DNA of 64,000 nt from an uncultured Alistipes sp. (GTDB taxonomy: Bacteria > Bacteroidota > Bacteroidia > Bacteroidales > Rikenellaceae): NCBI GenBank assembly GCA_944326855.1, contig CALVFO010000017.1:16133-80132 (forward strand), in the 5' to 3' direction. A program made the translations under genes and the position numbers. Positions 36,157 through 46,082 of this stretch are shown here, piece by piece. The notes under the pieces were generated by a model. It was given only the letters and a program-made list of their open reading frames with translations, was not told the origin of the DNA and did not search any database. The stretch's first letter is position 1, and every line of letters begins with the position of its first letter.

Positions 36157-37334
36157 AACGTTTGATATTCCTTCTGGTCTGCGCACTCCCCGGATGGGGT
36201 ACGCTCACCGCCCAAAATACCATCGAAGAGGTTCTCTCCCGAGTCGAACAGGCCTCCATCGCCATGGAAGCCCAACGCAAACTGACCGAAGCCCAAAAGC
36301 TGGAAGCCAAAACCGGCAATTACCTGACCAATCCTTCGGTCGGTTATGAAAGCATGTGGGGCAGCGGTGAAAATCGCGGGAATGCCGGGGAACTGTCGGT
36401 CGTACAGGCTTTCGATTTCCCGAGTGCCTATGGCAACCGGAACAAGATCGCCCGGCTCAAAGGCCAAATGTACGAACAGCAGGGAGCGGCTTTCCGTCGA
36501 CAGATTTTATTGGATGCCAAAATGGCGTGTCTGCAGATCATTTACCTCAGGCAACAGGAGAGCTTGCTCCAGGAACGGCTCGCCAATGCGGAGAAACTCG
36601 CTCAGGTATATCAACAAAAACTCGAGGCTGGAGATGCCAATATCATTGCCATCAATAAAATCAACATCGAAAAGTTGAATGCGCAGACGGCCTTGAGTCT
36701 GAATGGAACGGCGCTGAAGAGTCAGCTCGAACAACTGTCGAATCTGGTCGGAGGCGAACGCATCGAATTCGAAAGCCAGGTTTATCCTCCCGAAACGGCC
36801 CTGCCGTCTCTTTCCGAAATCGAAAGCCGTTACCTGAACGATGACCCCAATCTGCTGGCTCTGGAACAGGCTTACAGCATCGACCAACGGAGCATTGCCC
36901 TGAATCGGTCGCTCTCCCTGCCGCAATTCGAAGTGGGGTATCGCCAGAATTTCGGCATGGAAGGGAAAGCCAAAGGGTTTCTGGTCGGCATCTCCGTTCC
37001 GTTGTTCGAAAACAAAAACAAGGTCAAAGCCGCCAAGGCCCGCAGCTTCTTCTCGCAAGCCCAACTGCAAAGCTCCAAACTCAATCTCAAAACCGAACTC
37101 GCCCAACTGTACGAACAGGCCCAAACCCTGCAACGGTCGGGCAATGAACTGCGGTCGCTGTTGAGCCAGCAAAACAACCTGGAGATTCTGCAAAAAGCGC
37201 TCGAAGCCGGACAGATCGATATTATCGAATACTTTACCGAAGTCAATATTCTGTTTGAGAGCCGGGCGCAACTCCTGACGATCGAACGGGACTATCGCCT
37301 GGCCACCGCCCAGTTGTTCCGCTATACCTTGTAA
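36153..37334 (+). CDS. TolC family outer-membrane channel of the metal efflux operon
   Basis: A 393-residue protein with a signal peptide (LIFLLVCALPGWGTLTAQ) and two long alpha-hairpin repeats typical of outer membrane efflux proteins (PF02321): TIEEVLSRVEQASIAMEAQ at the start and NEIVQA-like coils later (for example ALEAGQIDIIEYFTEVNIL). Its ATG overlaps the pump stop (ATGA at 36153-36156), indicating translational coupling. It should complete the tripartite metal exporter. A strong terminator follows. Confidence 0.9.
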   Translation: MKRLIFLLVCALPGWGTLTAQNTIEEVLSRVEQASIAMEAQRKLTEAQKLEAKTGNYLTNPSVGYESMWGSGENRGNAGELSVVQAFDFPSAYGNRNKIARLKGQMYEQQGAAFRRQILLDAKMACLQIIYLRQQESLLQERLANAEKLAQVYQQKLEAGDANIIAINKINIEKLNAQTALSLNGTALKSQLEQLSNLVGGERIEFESQVYPPETALPSLSEIESRYLNDDPNLLALEQAYSIDQRSIALNRSLSLPQFEVGYRQNFGMEGKAKGFLVGISVPLFENKNKVKAAKARSFFSQAQLQSSKLNLKTELAQLYEQAQTLQRSGNELRSLLSQQNNLEILQKALEAGQIDIIEYFTEVNILFESRAQLLTIERDYRLATAQLFRYTL

Positions 37335-37469
37335 CCGGACGAGATCGAATAGGTCGTGGGGGTAGAATCGGCACCCGCATCAGCTACCCCAAACAAACCA
37401 CGCTGCCGGTGAAGTGACCATACCAACCCGTCGTACAGCATCCTTTCGATCGACGGCACGTTTTTCCAA

Positions 37470-37508
37470 AAAAGAGGCGCATTCCCATCGTGGAATGCGC
37501 CTCTTTTT
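37470..37508. terminator. Terminator of the metal RND operon
   Basis: Stem AGAGGCGCATTCC / GGAATGCGCCTCT (37473-37485 with 37492-37504), loop CATCGT, then a T-run. An A-run on the left side makes it usable from the minus strand too, for the converging dipeptidase gene. Confidence 0.9.
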
Positions 37509-37521
37509 TTCGTGCAACCAG

Positions 37522-38748
37522 TTATCCGTTCTGGACGGACGATGACTGTTGCGCGGCATAGTCCTGAGCGGCTTTCATCACCCGTAACAGGTTTCCGCTC
37601 CATATTTTAGCAATGTCCTCTTCGGAATAGCCTCGGCGCAAAAGTTCTACGGTAATATTTTTCAGCTGCGCCGCATTTTTGCAATCCGAAAGCTGACCGC
37701 CTCCGTCGAAATCGGTACCGATCCCCACATGGTCGATTCCCACCAGGCGAACTACATGATCGATGTGATCGACCGCTTCGGACACCGAAGCCAGATTGGG
37801 CGGATACGTCTCATAAATCTTCTGGATATCGGCCCGCTGCTGACGCTGCTGTTCGGGAGTCAAAGTTCCCAAGGCCGCATACTGTTCGCGCATGGCTTGC
37901 ATGGCCGAATCCAATTGCGGATTGGGAATGTCCGGGCGCACATAACTGCTCAAAATACACAACTGCATGACCCCGCCTTTTCGGGCCATCGCCACCAGCA
38001 GGCTGTCGCTCATGTTGCGCGGATTCTGACACACCTCCCAGGCACACGAGTGCGAAGCCACGACCGGAACGGCACTCAACTCGATCGCATCAAACGCCGA
38101 CGCCTCACTCACATGAGAAATATCGACCATCATCCCGAGGCGGTTCATCCGTTCGACTACCTGACGACCGAAATCCGAAAGTCCTCCATGCTCTTCGATC
38201 GTATCGTTGGCCGAGTCGCAGATATCGTTATTGCGGGTATGACACAAGGTCATATAACGTACCCCCAAATCATAGAAGCGATCCAAGATTTCCAGATTAC
38301 GTCCGATTGCATAACCGTTTTCCACGCCAATATACATGGCTCTTTTGCCTTCCTGTTTGATTTTCAAACCGTCTTCCGGGGTCGTGGCCAGCGTGAACTG
38401 ATCCGGATGTTCGGCCGCCATACGGCGAATATCTTCGATAATGGAGAGGGTGCGTTGCGTAGCCGCTTCCAGGGCTGCCGAATCACGCGCTCCCTGACGA
38501 ATATAAGCCGCAAAAAAAGCGCCGTCGAGTCCGCCGGCTACCATCTTCGGATAATCCACACATACGCCCGGATTGTCCTGCATGATATCGAACTCCGGCA
38601 AACGAAATCGCAAAGGCGTATCGTTGTGCGAATCCAAGGTCAACATACGGGTATGTAAAGCCTCGGCCCGTTCTTCGAGGGTCTGCTCCCGGCAGGAAAC
38701 CAGAAGCGACAGGGCCAATAAAGCCCCGAAACAGATTTTTGAATTCAT
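37522..38748 (-). CDS. M19 membrane dipeptidase family lipoprotein
   Basis: A 408-residue renal-dipeptidase family zinc peptidase with a lipobox (LLVSC near residue 19), so anchored to the envelope. The metal-site motifs are in order: LDSHNDTP, YIGVENGYAI, VDISHVSE, ASHSCAWEVC and GIGTDFDGGG. The family hydrolyses dipeptides, often with a C-terminal D-amino acid, which suits peptidoglycan or dietary peptide turnover. It is a single gene whose 5' leader contains a nine-G tract (see the repeat). Confidence 0.92.
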   Translation of the reverse strand: MNSKICFGALLALSLLVSCREQTLEERAEALHTRMLTLDSHNDTPLRFRLPEFDIMQDNPGVCVDYPKMVAGGLDGAFFAAYIRQGARDSAALEAATQRTLSIIEDIRRMAAEHPDQFTLATTPEDGLKIKQEGKRAMYIGVENGYAIGRNLEILDRFYDLGVRYMTLCHTRNNDICDSANDTIEEHGGLSDFGRQVVERMNRLGMMVDISHVSEASAFDAIELSAVPVVASHSCAWEVCQNPRNMSDSLLVAMARKGGVMQLCILSSYVRPDIPNPQLDSAMQAMREQYAALGTLTPEQQRQQRADIQKIYETYPPNLASVSEAVDHIDHVVRLVGIDHVGIGTDFDGGGQLSDCKNAAQLKNITVELLRRGYSEEDIAKIWSGNLLRVMKAAQDYAAQQSSSVQNG

Positions 38749-38763
38749 AGAAGGGTTAAGTTT

Positions 38764-38772
38764 GGGGGGGGG
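38764..38772. repeat. Nine-base G homopolymer in the dipeptidase leader
   Basis: GGGGGGGGG at 38764-38772 (C9 on the coding strand), 16 bases upstream of the dipeptidase ATG. Tracts of this length can slip in replication and change promoter spacing or expression. Confidence 0.8.
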
Positions 38773-38997
38773 TTAAAAATATAAAAATCCAACCGAAAAC
38801 CAAGACGGATGTTAACCTTTTGTCGATAAATTTCACACTACACCAGCGACTTTCTGTTTTTTTATCAGGAATAAAAACGTATTTTAGTCTCGAAAACAGG
38901 CCAACTTCCCAAAAGTTTTAAAATTTATAATTTTGTATATATTTATACAAATAAAATAAAATTTTAACACATACTGGGAATCCGAGCTTTTATGACC

Positions 38998-39005
38998 TAT
39001 CTTTG
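38998..39005 (+). promoter_or_regulatory. -7 box for the giant PLP/P-loop gene
   Basis: TATCTTTG at 38998-39005, 91 bases before the ATG at 39096. The -33 region (ACTGGG near 38973) matches only partly. Confidence 0.55.
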
Positions 39006-39095
39006 TCCCTGTCCGAAAGAGTCTGTATTCTTCCAGAAGAAGAGTCGATCGGGTTGATAAATAGATACGTCGCAAACAAGAAGAAAGCGTAGAAG

Positions 39096-42000
39096 ATGAA
39101 AATTGTAGGAGAACCGAAAGCCTTTTTAAGCCAGGAAGCCCGCCAATTACTCAATCTGTATGAGTCGCTGGGAGAGAGAGCCGAGATCCTGTTGCCTCGT
39201 CACATTTTCGACAACCTGACCAGTTTTGTGTCCCTCTGCATGGAGGAACCCGACGATCCCGCCAAACAGCAGGCCGAAATCAATCGTTACCTGCTCAAAT
39301 TCCGCGAGGACATTCCGGGGTACACCCATGTGTCGCTGATGCTCGTCCCGCACAACAACTCCAAAGCCTTCGAGCTGAGCAGCAAACGAGGCGAATTCAC
39401 CCATAAGATCAATGCCCTGCTCGATACGGACGGCACCGGTCCCGAAGTTAAAAACATCCTGCGCAATATCCGCGACAGTCACGACCTGTCGGTAGGAACA
39501 CCGCCCATCAACAGTTCGCATATCGATTTCATGTCCCAAGTGCAGTTGGGCGGCCATGTTCGTGATCTGAGAAAATACCGGGATGTCATCGGGGTGACGG
39601 GCGATATCAACGAAGCCCACTGGAACTACCTGATGGACACCCTCGAACAGATGATCAGCCAAAGCACCCACTACACCACGCAGGCCGAAAAGAAAGACTT
39701 CCTGCATCGTACGCAGTGGGCGGTGAATTTCAAAGGGATGAACGGCATGATCCGCACCGTGGTGTCGGGCAATGCCGACAAGGCGGTCTCGTTGCTTCGG
39801 GGCGATGTCTTCAACAAGGATTGCGTGGTGGTGATGGAAAGTCCCTCGCCCGAAGTGTTGTACGAAAAGATGACGACCGACACCACTTCGGTATTCGTCG
39901 TCAAGGTAAAGCACGCCCGTATCAACCACTACGCAGGCGAAAAATGGTTCCCGCTGTTGACCCGTCTGGTGATCGTGGACGACTCCAAGGAGTCGCGCAG
40001 TTCGAACACCTCGCTGGTTTTCTGTTTCCACAACGGCATCATCAACACCCTGAACATCGTTCACACAAAAAAACTGGGTTCCCCGGCCAATACGCAGCTC
40101 AACCTGCGGTTGATCCTCGAAAACGTCAACCTGAAATACCTGATCGAATTCCGCGAAAAGATCGAAGCCCAGATCGCCGAATACACCCGCGAACTGAACA
40201 TTCTGCTCAAGGAACAGACCGGGGAGACGGACGACGTGGAAAAACGCATCACGCTGTTCAAGCTCGACGCTTTTTCACGTCAGGTGGTTCAGGACAAATA
40301 TTCGCTGGAGAAACTGCGCGACTTCATCTTCTTCCTGGAAAACTGCCACAAGCAGGACAACAAGAAAATCCAGACCCAGGAGCTGATCGACGAGTTCGAA
40401 AGCCGCATGAAACAATACTTCTACGCCGGCAACAAACTCATCGACGTAATCACCATCCTGGAGGGTGGGGGACGCCACCAGATCAAAACCTTCGGCGATT
40501 ACCTGCGCAGCAAAACCTTCAACAACCTGGGTAGCCGGATTCGCTATGCCTGTCGGTTGATTCTGGACATCATTCCCAGCTGTTACGAACGGACCCTGCA
40601 CAACCATTTCCACAAGAATTTCGGCATCAATCTCTTTTTGGAAAAGTATCAGGAATACCTGACCAAAACCATCAAGGATGCCGACAACAAAGGCCGTTAC
40701 GAAAAATTCCTGATCGATCTGGGAATTCGGGACAAATACTTCGCCCTGAGCGAAGAGGACCAGAACATCGTCAAGAATTTCCTGTCGGCGCTGGGTAATT
40801 TAGATCAGACCTCGGTGTCGGACTCGGTCCAGATGATCATCCGCGACCTGCTCTTCAACCCGAACGGGCGGCCGAAACCTTATATCATCTACAACGCGGT
40901 ACAGGCCTGGGAATACAAAGACCTGCTGCCGGACGACTGTTTCGACATCAATCCTTTCGACATCGAAATCGAAAACGACGAGAAAGGACGACTGGCTTAT
41001 GACCGTCTGATCGACAAGTTGCAGCGGATCAAATCGACACTGGCGTTGTTCGACGACAGCGGCAGTCTGTGGGATCTGTTCTGCGAGAACACGACCATCA
41101 TCATCAACGACCCCAACAACCCGACCGGATACAGCGACTTCAACACCGAAGCGATCAATAATTTCCTGCGCTTCCTGAACAGTTGCAAGATCACCCTGTT
41201 CCTGGACGAAGCCTATGCCGAAAGCGTCAAGATCGAAGATCGAGAGATGCCCAAATGGCGGACGATTTCGCGTTACATCATGAACAACATCAACGCCCAG
41301 TCGCGCATCAAGGCCATCTCGTCGCTCTCGACCACGAAAAACCTGGCGGCCACGGGAGAACGCCTGGGGGCCGTTGCCCTGACGCCTCAGGCCTCCGATT
41401 TCGCCAAATACGCCCGCAGCTGCAACAGTGCCGAACACGGCAACAACAATTCGTTGCTGATGCTCAACAACACGCTGGAAACAGCTCAGGTAGCCAAAAG
41501 CATCAAAGACCAGATCGAAGCCGAGTTGCCGAAAAACGCTTCGCGCTCGAAGATCAAAAAGGCCATCATTAAATTCATCGTCAACCAGATCGACAAGACG
41601 AAACAGAATAACGAAATCAGCAAAACCAACCGCCAGTTGCACAAAACGGCCGGATTCGAAGGTTCTCCGCTATATCTTTTCCTGCTGGACGAACTGGTCG
41701 CCCTCGACAAACTGGATGTTTTGGGATTGCCGGACGACTTCAAATACCACGATGAACCGTTCTTCATCTATTACCAACAACGACTGGTCGAAAATCTGAA
41801 CCGCTTCCGGGTCAACAAGAATTTCCGTAAGGAATCGCTCACCCGTCAAAAAATGGCTCAGGGGATTGCCAAACGTCTGTTGGAAGAGGCTCCCGAGGGC
41901 ACTCAACTGGATTACATCCAGTCGGACGGTTCCTACCTGTTCAACTTCCGGATTACCGGTCCCTATGCCTATCCCGATCTGTTGCTGTTCTGTCGGGCCC

Positions 42001-45000
42001 TGGCCAAAAACAAAGGCGTCGCCACGGTACCGTACCCCACGGGGCTGATCCGCTTCTCTCTGGGTGGATACATCAATGCCTCGCCTCAGGGGATGAAGGT
42101 ATTTGCCGCCGAAATCGAGGATGCTTTTTCGATTCTGATCAAATACTGGACCCGGTTCGCGACCCTTCGAGCCGATGAAGCCAACAAGGAGAAAGAGAGT
42201 AGCGAGCTGCTCGCTCAGGTATTCTATTACCCTAAGGACCAGGACTTTATCAACGCCGTTATCGAAGACTACGCTCTCTCGGCCCGGTACAAAAAAGACA
42301 AAGCCCCGTCGTTGCAGATCCGCGACGTCCGCTCGCTTTACCACACCTCTCCCGAAAAGAGCGGTGTAACGATCACCACCATCGGACGTTCGGCCAATTC
42401 GGTTATCGAATTGCACGGCGATCTGATCGGTTCGTGCAAGGACGTCTTCGAGTTTGTCAAGAGTTCGGCCTTCACCAAGGTGTACGAAAACCTGTTGGCC
42501 CAGGTCTATCGCAAGATTCCGGCCCTGGCCGACCTGGACTTCAATAAAGTCAGTTCGAAATACAGCAAAGCGGTCATTCTCAAATACATCACCAACAAGC
42601 GGACGTTCCAGCCCAATCACCACGTACTGGATAATCCCGAAGAAAAGAACGTGATGCGGGAAATCCTGATCGAGATGGAGAACCTGCTCTTCTCGGACAG
42701 CAAGATGAAAATCCTGGCCATCAACGCCACGGGAGACCCCGAACTGGACAAGGCCAAACTGGAGGGACTGAACTCCATTCTCAAGAAACATATCCGCGAA
42801 ATCCTGTTGCACTTCAACCTGCCGTTCGAAAAAGAGAGTCTGGAACCCAGCCGCCGCGAGATCATTCACGTGGCCGGAGAGTGCTTCGAAGAGATCACGG
42901 GCATCAAACTGACCGATCTGAATCTCAATATCTGGATCGACGAATTCATGCGCAACCTGCGCGAAATTCCCGAATTCCGCTCGTTGGAAATCTTCTCGCG
43001 TCGCAGCATCGGATACATTGAAGAGATGATCTATCAGGGCGTAGACAACGCCCCCGAGGTAGCGGACAAGATTCTCTACCTGTACCTGCTCAACAACGAT
43101 AATTCGTTCTACAAACAGGTTTGCAACAAACTGAAATACTTCAGCCAACGCATCGAAAGTTGTGACGATGGCGAATTGAGACTGTTCGCCGAAGAATTCG
43201 TATCGAGTCTGCTTCCCATGGAGTTGCGAGAACTGAGCAACTATATCATGCGCAAGAAGGACATTAAAATCGCCGAAAGCGAAATCTATTCGGTCAGCCG
43301 CCGGGTCGTGCGTTTCTACATCAGCATGATCAAGCGTACCCGGGGAACGGATTATTACAACCGTTACGCCCACACCATGGTACGCATCGTGGAAACGGCC
43401 TTCAAAAAGCAGAATTCCAGCGTCAACGAAATGGTGCAGCACGGCATTTCGCTTTACAAGGGCTTCGAGATGGAGAACAAGACCCTGGAAACGTTCGACA
43501 AAGGCCGTATCAGCTGGATCAACGAGCTGATGTCCAAATGCGGAGTCATCTCCTCGGAACAGCCCGTTCAGGTTCATACCCGCATCGTCACCGACGCCAA
43601 GAAACGCGAATACCCGTTCCACAAAATCGACCGGCTCGACAGTCGTAAACCGGATGGAGAAATCCCCTCGGACTACCCGGCCGAATATATCCGCTATATC
43701 GATACCCGACCGGCTTCATCGTTCTTTATGGACCGGCTGGCGCGTTTCGTCGAAAACATGGACTCGGACGACTATCGCTGCAAAGTAGTGAAACACGGGA
43801 TTGTCAAAGAGTTGGTTATTTTCCAGAAAGGGTACATGAAATACCTGACCGACAACTACCGACTCAACTACACCGAAGATATCAGTCTGAAGGACATTCG
43901 CAATTTCGTTCCGGACGTAATTTCACTGCTGGGAGCTCCCGAAAAGCTGATTTCGTTCCCGCAGATCGGTTATTTCGACATTAAAGGTCCTTCGGGCAAC
44001 ATCAAGACGATCGTTACGCCGCTCAAATCCGAAGCCGACTATTTCGGCGACGTCAAGAAACCGCGTCTGACGGTCATCAACGAAAAAGTGAAAGAAATCG
44101 GAGGGATTCCGCGTCACGGATCGTTGTTCATGGTCGAAGAGAACGACGGAAGTGTGTTCGTGATCGAAATCAACGGCGACAGCGGGGTAGGTAAGAGCGA
44201 AATGATCGCCGCCTTTGTTCTCAAATGGCTACGCAACAACCTCGAAGGGATCCGGTCGGTAAAAATGATCGCCGGAGACATGTTCCACGAATTCCAGGAT
44301 GCCGACGGCAACCTCTACGGCATCGGCACCGAAGTAGGAGACTTCTCCCGCACTACGGACTTCGACCCGGATTATATCAAATACTACAAGTACCTGTTCG
44401 AAAGCAGTGCAGACAGCAACGTGGACGACCTCAATTCACGCAGTACGGTCAGCGGCATGTGCGATATCACCATGCCGTACAAGGTGGACATCATGCTTTC
44501 GGCCAGCAACTACGCCAAAGACGAAGGAGGCATTACCCGGGTGGATAATCCCGAAAACTTCCTGCTGTACATCGACGCCCACGGCGAACGCAAGGAAAAG
44601 GCCACCAGTCAGGACGGTCCCAATTTCCACCGGACGCTCAAACGCTATACGGCCGACAAAAACATCGTGGAAGTAATCTCCAAACACGGCAACTACCTGG
44701 ACGAAATTCTCGACTGGGACTATTCCCCCGTCGAAAAGCAATACTACCTGGCCTCATCATTCAAGTTGATGGACAAGGTGGATATTCCCGAAGTGGTTCG
44801 CATGATTTTCGTGGGCCACAGTTTCACCCGCGAAGGCATCCGTTATCGGATCGACAGCGTCGATTTCGACATGATCCAAAACCGATTCATCGCGTCTGTA
44901 AGCTACACGCAGGACGAAGAACCCGGTTATGCCGAAATGAAAATCGACCGCAAGATGTTCAGTGCCATTTTCGATGCGCTGGCCAGCACGCCGGGCGGTC

Positions 45001-45821
45001 AGCCCTTCATTGCTGAAGAGGGACAAATGGAATGCATCCAGAATCTGATCACCTGTCTGCGGGGTGGAAAAGACGGCAAGGGGAAAGCCCGTCTGATCCA
45101 ATGCGGGGTACTGTCGACCGAAATCGGCAAGAAGGGCCGTGAGATCACCGGCCCTCAGAAAGCCGCCGCCGCCCTCAAACAACTGATCCAGGAGGTTCGG
45201 GTCAATAAACCGGAGATCAATGCCGGCAAGATCAAGGTCAAGGAACTGATCAACGACAAGTATCGCCACATTTTCGGTGGAGAGATGAACAGTTCGGAGA
45301 TCTGGCGCTACAACTTCTACCTGTATCAGTTGGATATCATGCGCAAAGCCGATCTGCGTCGGATGGACAACCGAAACAAGAAAGTGGATATCACCAATCT
45401 GGTGGATTTTCACCCTTCGGATCGCAAACAGGAATTCAGTCCGCTGTTGGTGACCCCGAATCTCAACATCGAGTTAACAAGTTTCAGCGAAACCTACGAC
45501 GAGCTGATGAGCTTTCCGAACTATCCGGAATTTGCCGAAGAGTTCGCCGCCAAACTCGACCTGCTCTACCTGGCCGAAGGATACAGCGAAGAGACCAATA
45601 TCAATAACATGATCGTTCAGTTACTGATGCTCGAAGGATACATCAACAGCGACGATTTGGCCCGGGGCAGCGTCATCGAGAAAGTGAATCGGGAAACCAT
45701 CGCCGCCGCCAAATACGCCGTCGTACAATACCTGAATCATCGGAAAGCCGTGGCCGCTCCAAGCGATTCACCCAAAGCCACCGCTCCTTCCGAATCGGCC
45801 GTAAAACCGACGGTACAGTAA
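39096..45821 (+). CDS. 2241-residue PLP aminotransferase-like / HprK-PEPCK-like P-loop fusion protein
   Basis: One uninterrupted frame without signal peptide or membrane helix, so cytosolic. About 1-500: no recognised domain. About 500-1040: fold-type-I PLP enzyme with N671-D-P-N-N-P-T-G678, D704-E-A-Y707 (ring-nitrogen Asp), SSLSTTK with the likely Schiff-base lysine K748, R756 eight residues later, and R986 (LIRFSLGG) in the place of the carboxylate-binding Arg; a long helical insertion lies between. About 1040-1640: unassigned, helical. About 1640-1960: kinase-like domain with INGDSGVGKSE (P-loop G1694-S1701), then AGDMFHEF, GIGTEVGDF and VDIMLSASNYAKDEGG, resembling the HPr kinase/PEP carboxykinase superfamily. 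About 1960-2241: unassigned, low-complexity end. It could activate or phosphorylate an amino-acid-like substrate, but the reaction is unknown. Confidence 0.85.
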   Translation: MKIVGEPKAFLSQEARQLLNLYESLGERAEILLPRHIFDNLTSFVSLCMEEPDDPAKQQAEINRYLLKFREDIPGYTHVSLMLVPHNNSKAFELSSKRGEFTHKINALLDTDGTGPEVKNILRNIRDSHDLSVGTPPINSSHIDFMSQVQLGGHVRDLRKYRDVIGVTGDINEAHWNYLMDTLEQMISQSTHYTTQAEKKDFLHRTQWAVNFKGMNGMIRTVVSGNADKAVSLLRGDVFNKDCVVVMESPSPEVLYEKMTTDTTSVFVVKVKHARINHYAGEKWFPLLTRLVIVDDSKESRSSNTSLVFCFHNGIINTLNIVHTKKLGSPANTQLNLRLILENVNLKYLIEFREKIEAQIAEYTRELNILLKEQTGETDDVEKRITLFKLDAFSRQVVQDKYSLEKLRDFIFFLENCHKQDNKKIQTQELIDEFESRMKQYFYAGNKLIDVITILEGGGRHQIKTFGDYLRSKTFNNLGSRIRYACRLILDIIPSCYERTLHNHFHKNFGINLFLEKYQEYLTKTIKDADNKGRYEKFLIDLGIRDKYFALSEEDQNIVKNFLSALGNLDQTSVSDSVQMIIRDLLFNPNGRPKPYIIYNAVQAWEYKDLLPDDCFDINPFDIEIENDEKGRLAYDRLIDKLQRIKSTLALFDDSGSLWDLFCENTTIIINDPNNPTGYSDFNTEAINNFLRFLNSCKITLFLDEAYAESVKIEDREMPKWRTISRYIMNNINAQSRIKAISSLSTTKNLAATGERLGAVALTPQASDFAKYARSCNSAEHGNNNSLLMLNNTLETAQVAKSIKDQIEAELPKNASRSKIKKAIIKFIVNQIDKTKQNNEISKTNRQLHKTAGFEGSPLYLFLLDELVALDKLDVLGLPDDFKYHDEPFFIYYQQRLVENLNRFRVNKNFRKESLTRQKMAQGIAKRLLEEAPEGTQLDYIQSDGSYLFNFRITGPYAYPDLLLFCRALAKNKGVATVPYPTGLIRFSLGGYINASPQGMKVFAAEIEDAFSILIKYWTRFATLRADEANKEKESSELLAQVFYYPKDQDFINAVIEDYALSARYKKDKAPSLQIRDVRSLYHTSPEKSGVTITTIGRSANSVIELHGDLIGSCKDVFEFVKSSAFTKVYENLLAQVYRKIPALADLDFNKVSSKYSKAVILKYITNKRTFQPNHHVLDNPEEKNVMREILIEMENLLFSDSKMKILAINATGDPELDKAKLEGLNSILKKHIREILLHFNLPFEKESLEPSRREIIHVAGECFEEITGIKLTDLNLNIWIDEFMRNLREIPEFRSLEIFSRRSIGYIEEMIYQGVDNAPEVADKILYLYLLNNDNSFYKQVCNKLKYFSQRIESCDDGELRLFAEEFVSSLLPMELRELSNYIMRKKDIKIAESEIYSVSRRVVRFYISMIKRTRGTDYYNRYAHTMVRIVETAFKKQNSSVNEMVQHGISLYKGFEMENKTLETFDKGRISWINELMSKCGVISSEQPVQVHTRIVTDAKKREYPFHKIDRLDSRKPDGEIPSDYPAEYIRYIDTRPASSFFMDRLARFVENMDSDDYRCKVVKHGIVKELVIFQKGYMKYLTDNYRLNYTEDISLKDIRNFVPDVISLLGAPEKLISFPQIGYFDIKGPSGNIKTIVTPLKSEADYFGDVKKPRLTVINEKVKEIGGIPRHGSLFMVEENDGSVFVIEINGDSGVGKSEMIAAFVLKWLRNNLEGIRSVKMIAGDMFHEFQDADGNLYGIGTEVGDFSRTTDFDPDYIKYYKYLFESSADSNVDDLNSRSTVSGMCDITMPYKVDIMLSASNYAKDEGGITRVDNPENFLLYIDAHGERKEKATSQDGPNFHRTLKRYTADKNIVEVISKHGNYLDEILDWDYSPVEKQYYLASSFKLMDKVDIPEVVRMIFVGHSFTREGIRYRIDSVDFDMIQNRFIASVSYTQDEEPGYAEMKIDRKMFSAIFDALASTPGGQPFIAEEGQMECIQNLITCLRGGKDGKGKARLIQCGVLSTEIGKKGREITGPQKAAAALKQLIQEVRVNKPEINAGKIKVKELINDKYRHIFGGEMNSSEIWRYNFYLYQLDIMRKADLRRMDNRNKKVDITNLVDFHPSDRKQEFSPLLVTPNLNIELTSFSETYDELMSFPNYPEFAEEFAAKLDLLYLAEGYSEETNINNMIVQLLMLEGYINSDDLARGSVIEKVNRETIAAAKYAVVQYLNHRKAVAAPSDSPKATAPSESAVKPTVQ

Positions 45822-45834
45822 CCGTCGCTGAATC

Positions 45835-45881
45835 GAGAAACGAATGGCCCGGGATAAAAAATCCCGGGCCATTCGTTTCTC
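45835..45881 (+). terminator. Terminator after the giant gene
   Basis: A perfect 21-bp stem (45835-45855 with 45861-45881) with loop AAAAA, starting 13 bases after the stop codon. It is the longest hairpin in the window. Confidence 0.85.
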
Positions 45882-45980
45882 GGTCCCATTCACTCTGGCA
45901 CCCCGTATCTGTCGAGAGTCGGAAAGAGAACTTCCGATCGAGTCGTATTGCCTGAGCGAGAACCGGACTGTAAGCGAGAA

Positions 45981-46009
45981 CCGGAAGAGGAGATATAATC
46001 CTCTTCCGG
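45981..46009 (-). terminator. Hairpin after the sigma/Dma/NigD operon
   Basis: Perfect 11-bp stem CCGGAAGAGGA / TCCTCTTCCGG (45981-45991 with 45999-46009), 74 bases past the NigD stop on the minus strand, with a moderately T-rich tail. Confidence 0.6.
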
Positions 46010-46082
46010 CTCTACCTGCAAAACAACCCTGTTGAAACTATAAATATAACTAACTATCAACGGCTCACGAGCCGCCCATTTA

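Larger units (their letters stand above)
38749..39095. other. AT-rich intergenic region before the giant gene
   Basis: About 347 bases, distinctly AT-rich from 38770 to 38990, without a supported gene. It holds the G9 tract next to the dipeptidase start and the -7 box of the giant gene. Confidence 0.55.

Noticed and set aside
38884-39075. 63-residue minus-strand frame in the AT-rich gap
   Set aside because: It covers the giant gene promoter and shows no domain or signal peptide.
39096-45821. Giant frame as two or more genes joined by a frameshift error
   Set aside because: The frame is continuous, codon use is even, and there are no internal terminators or -7 boxes of note between the PLP and P-loop parts.
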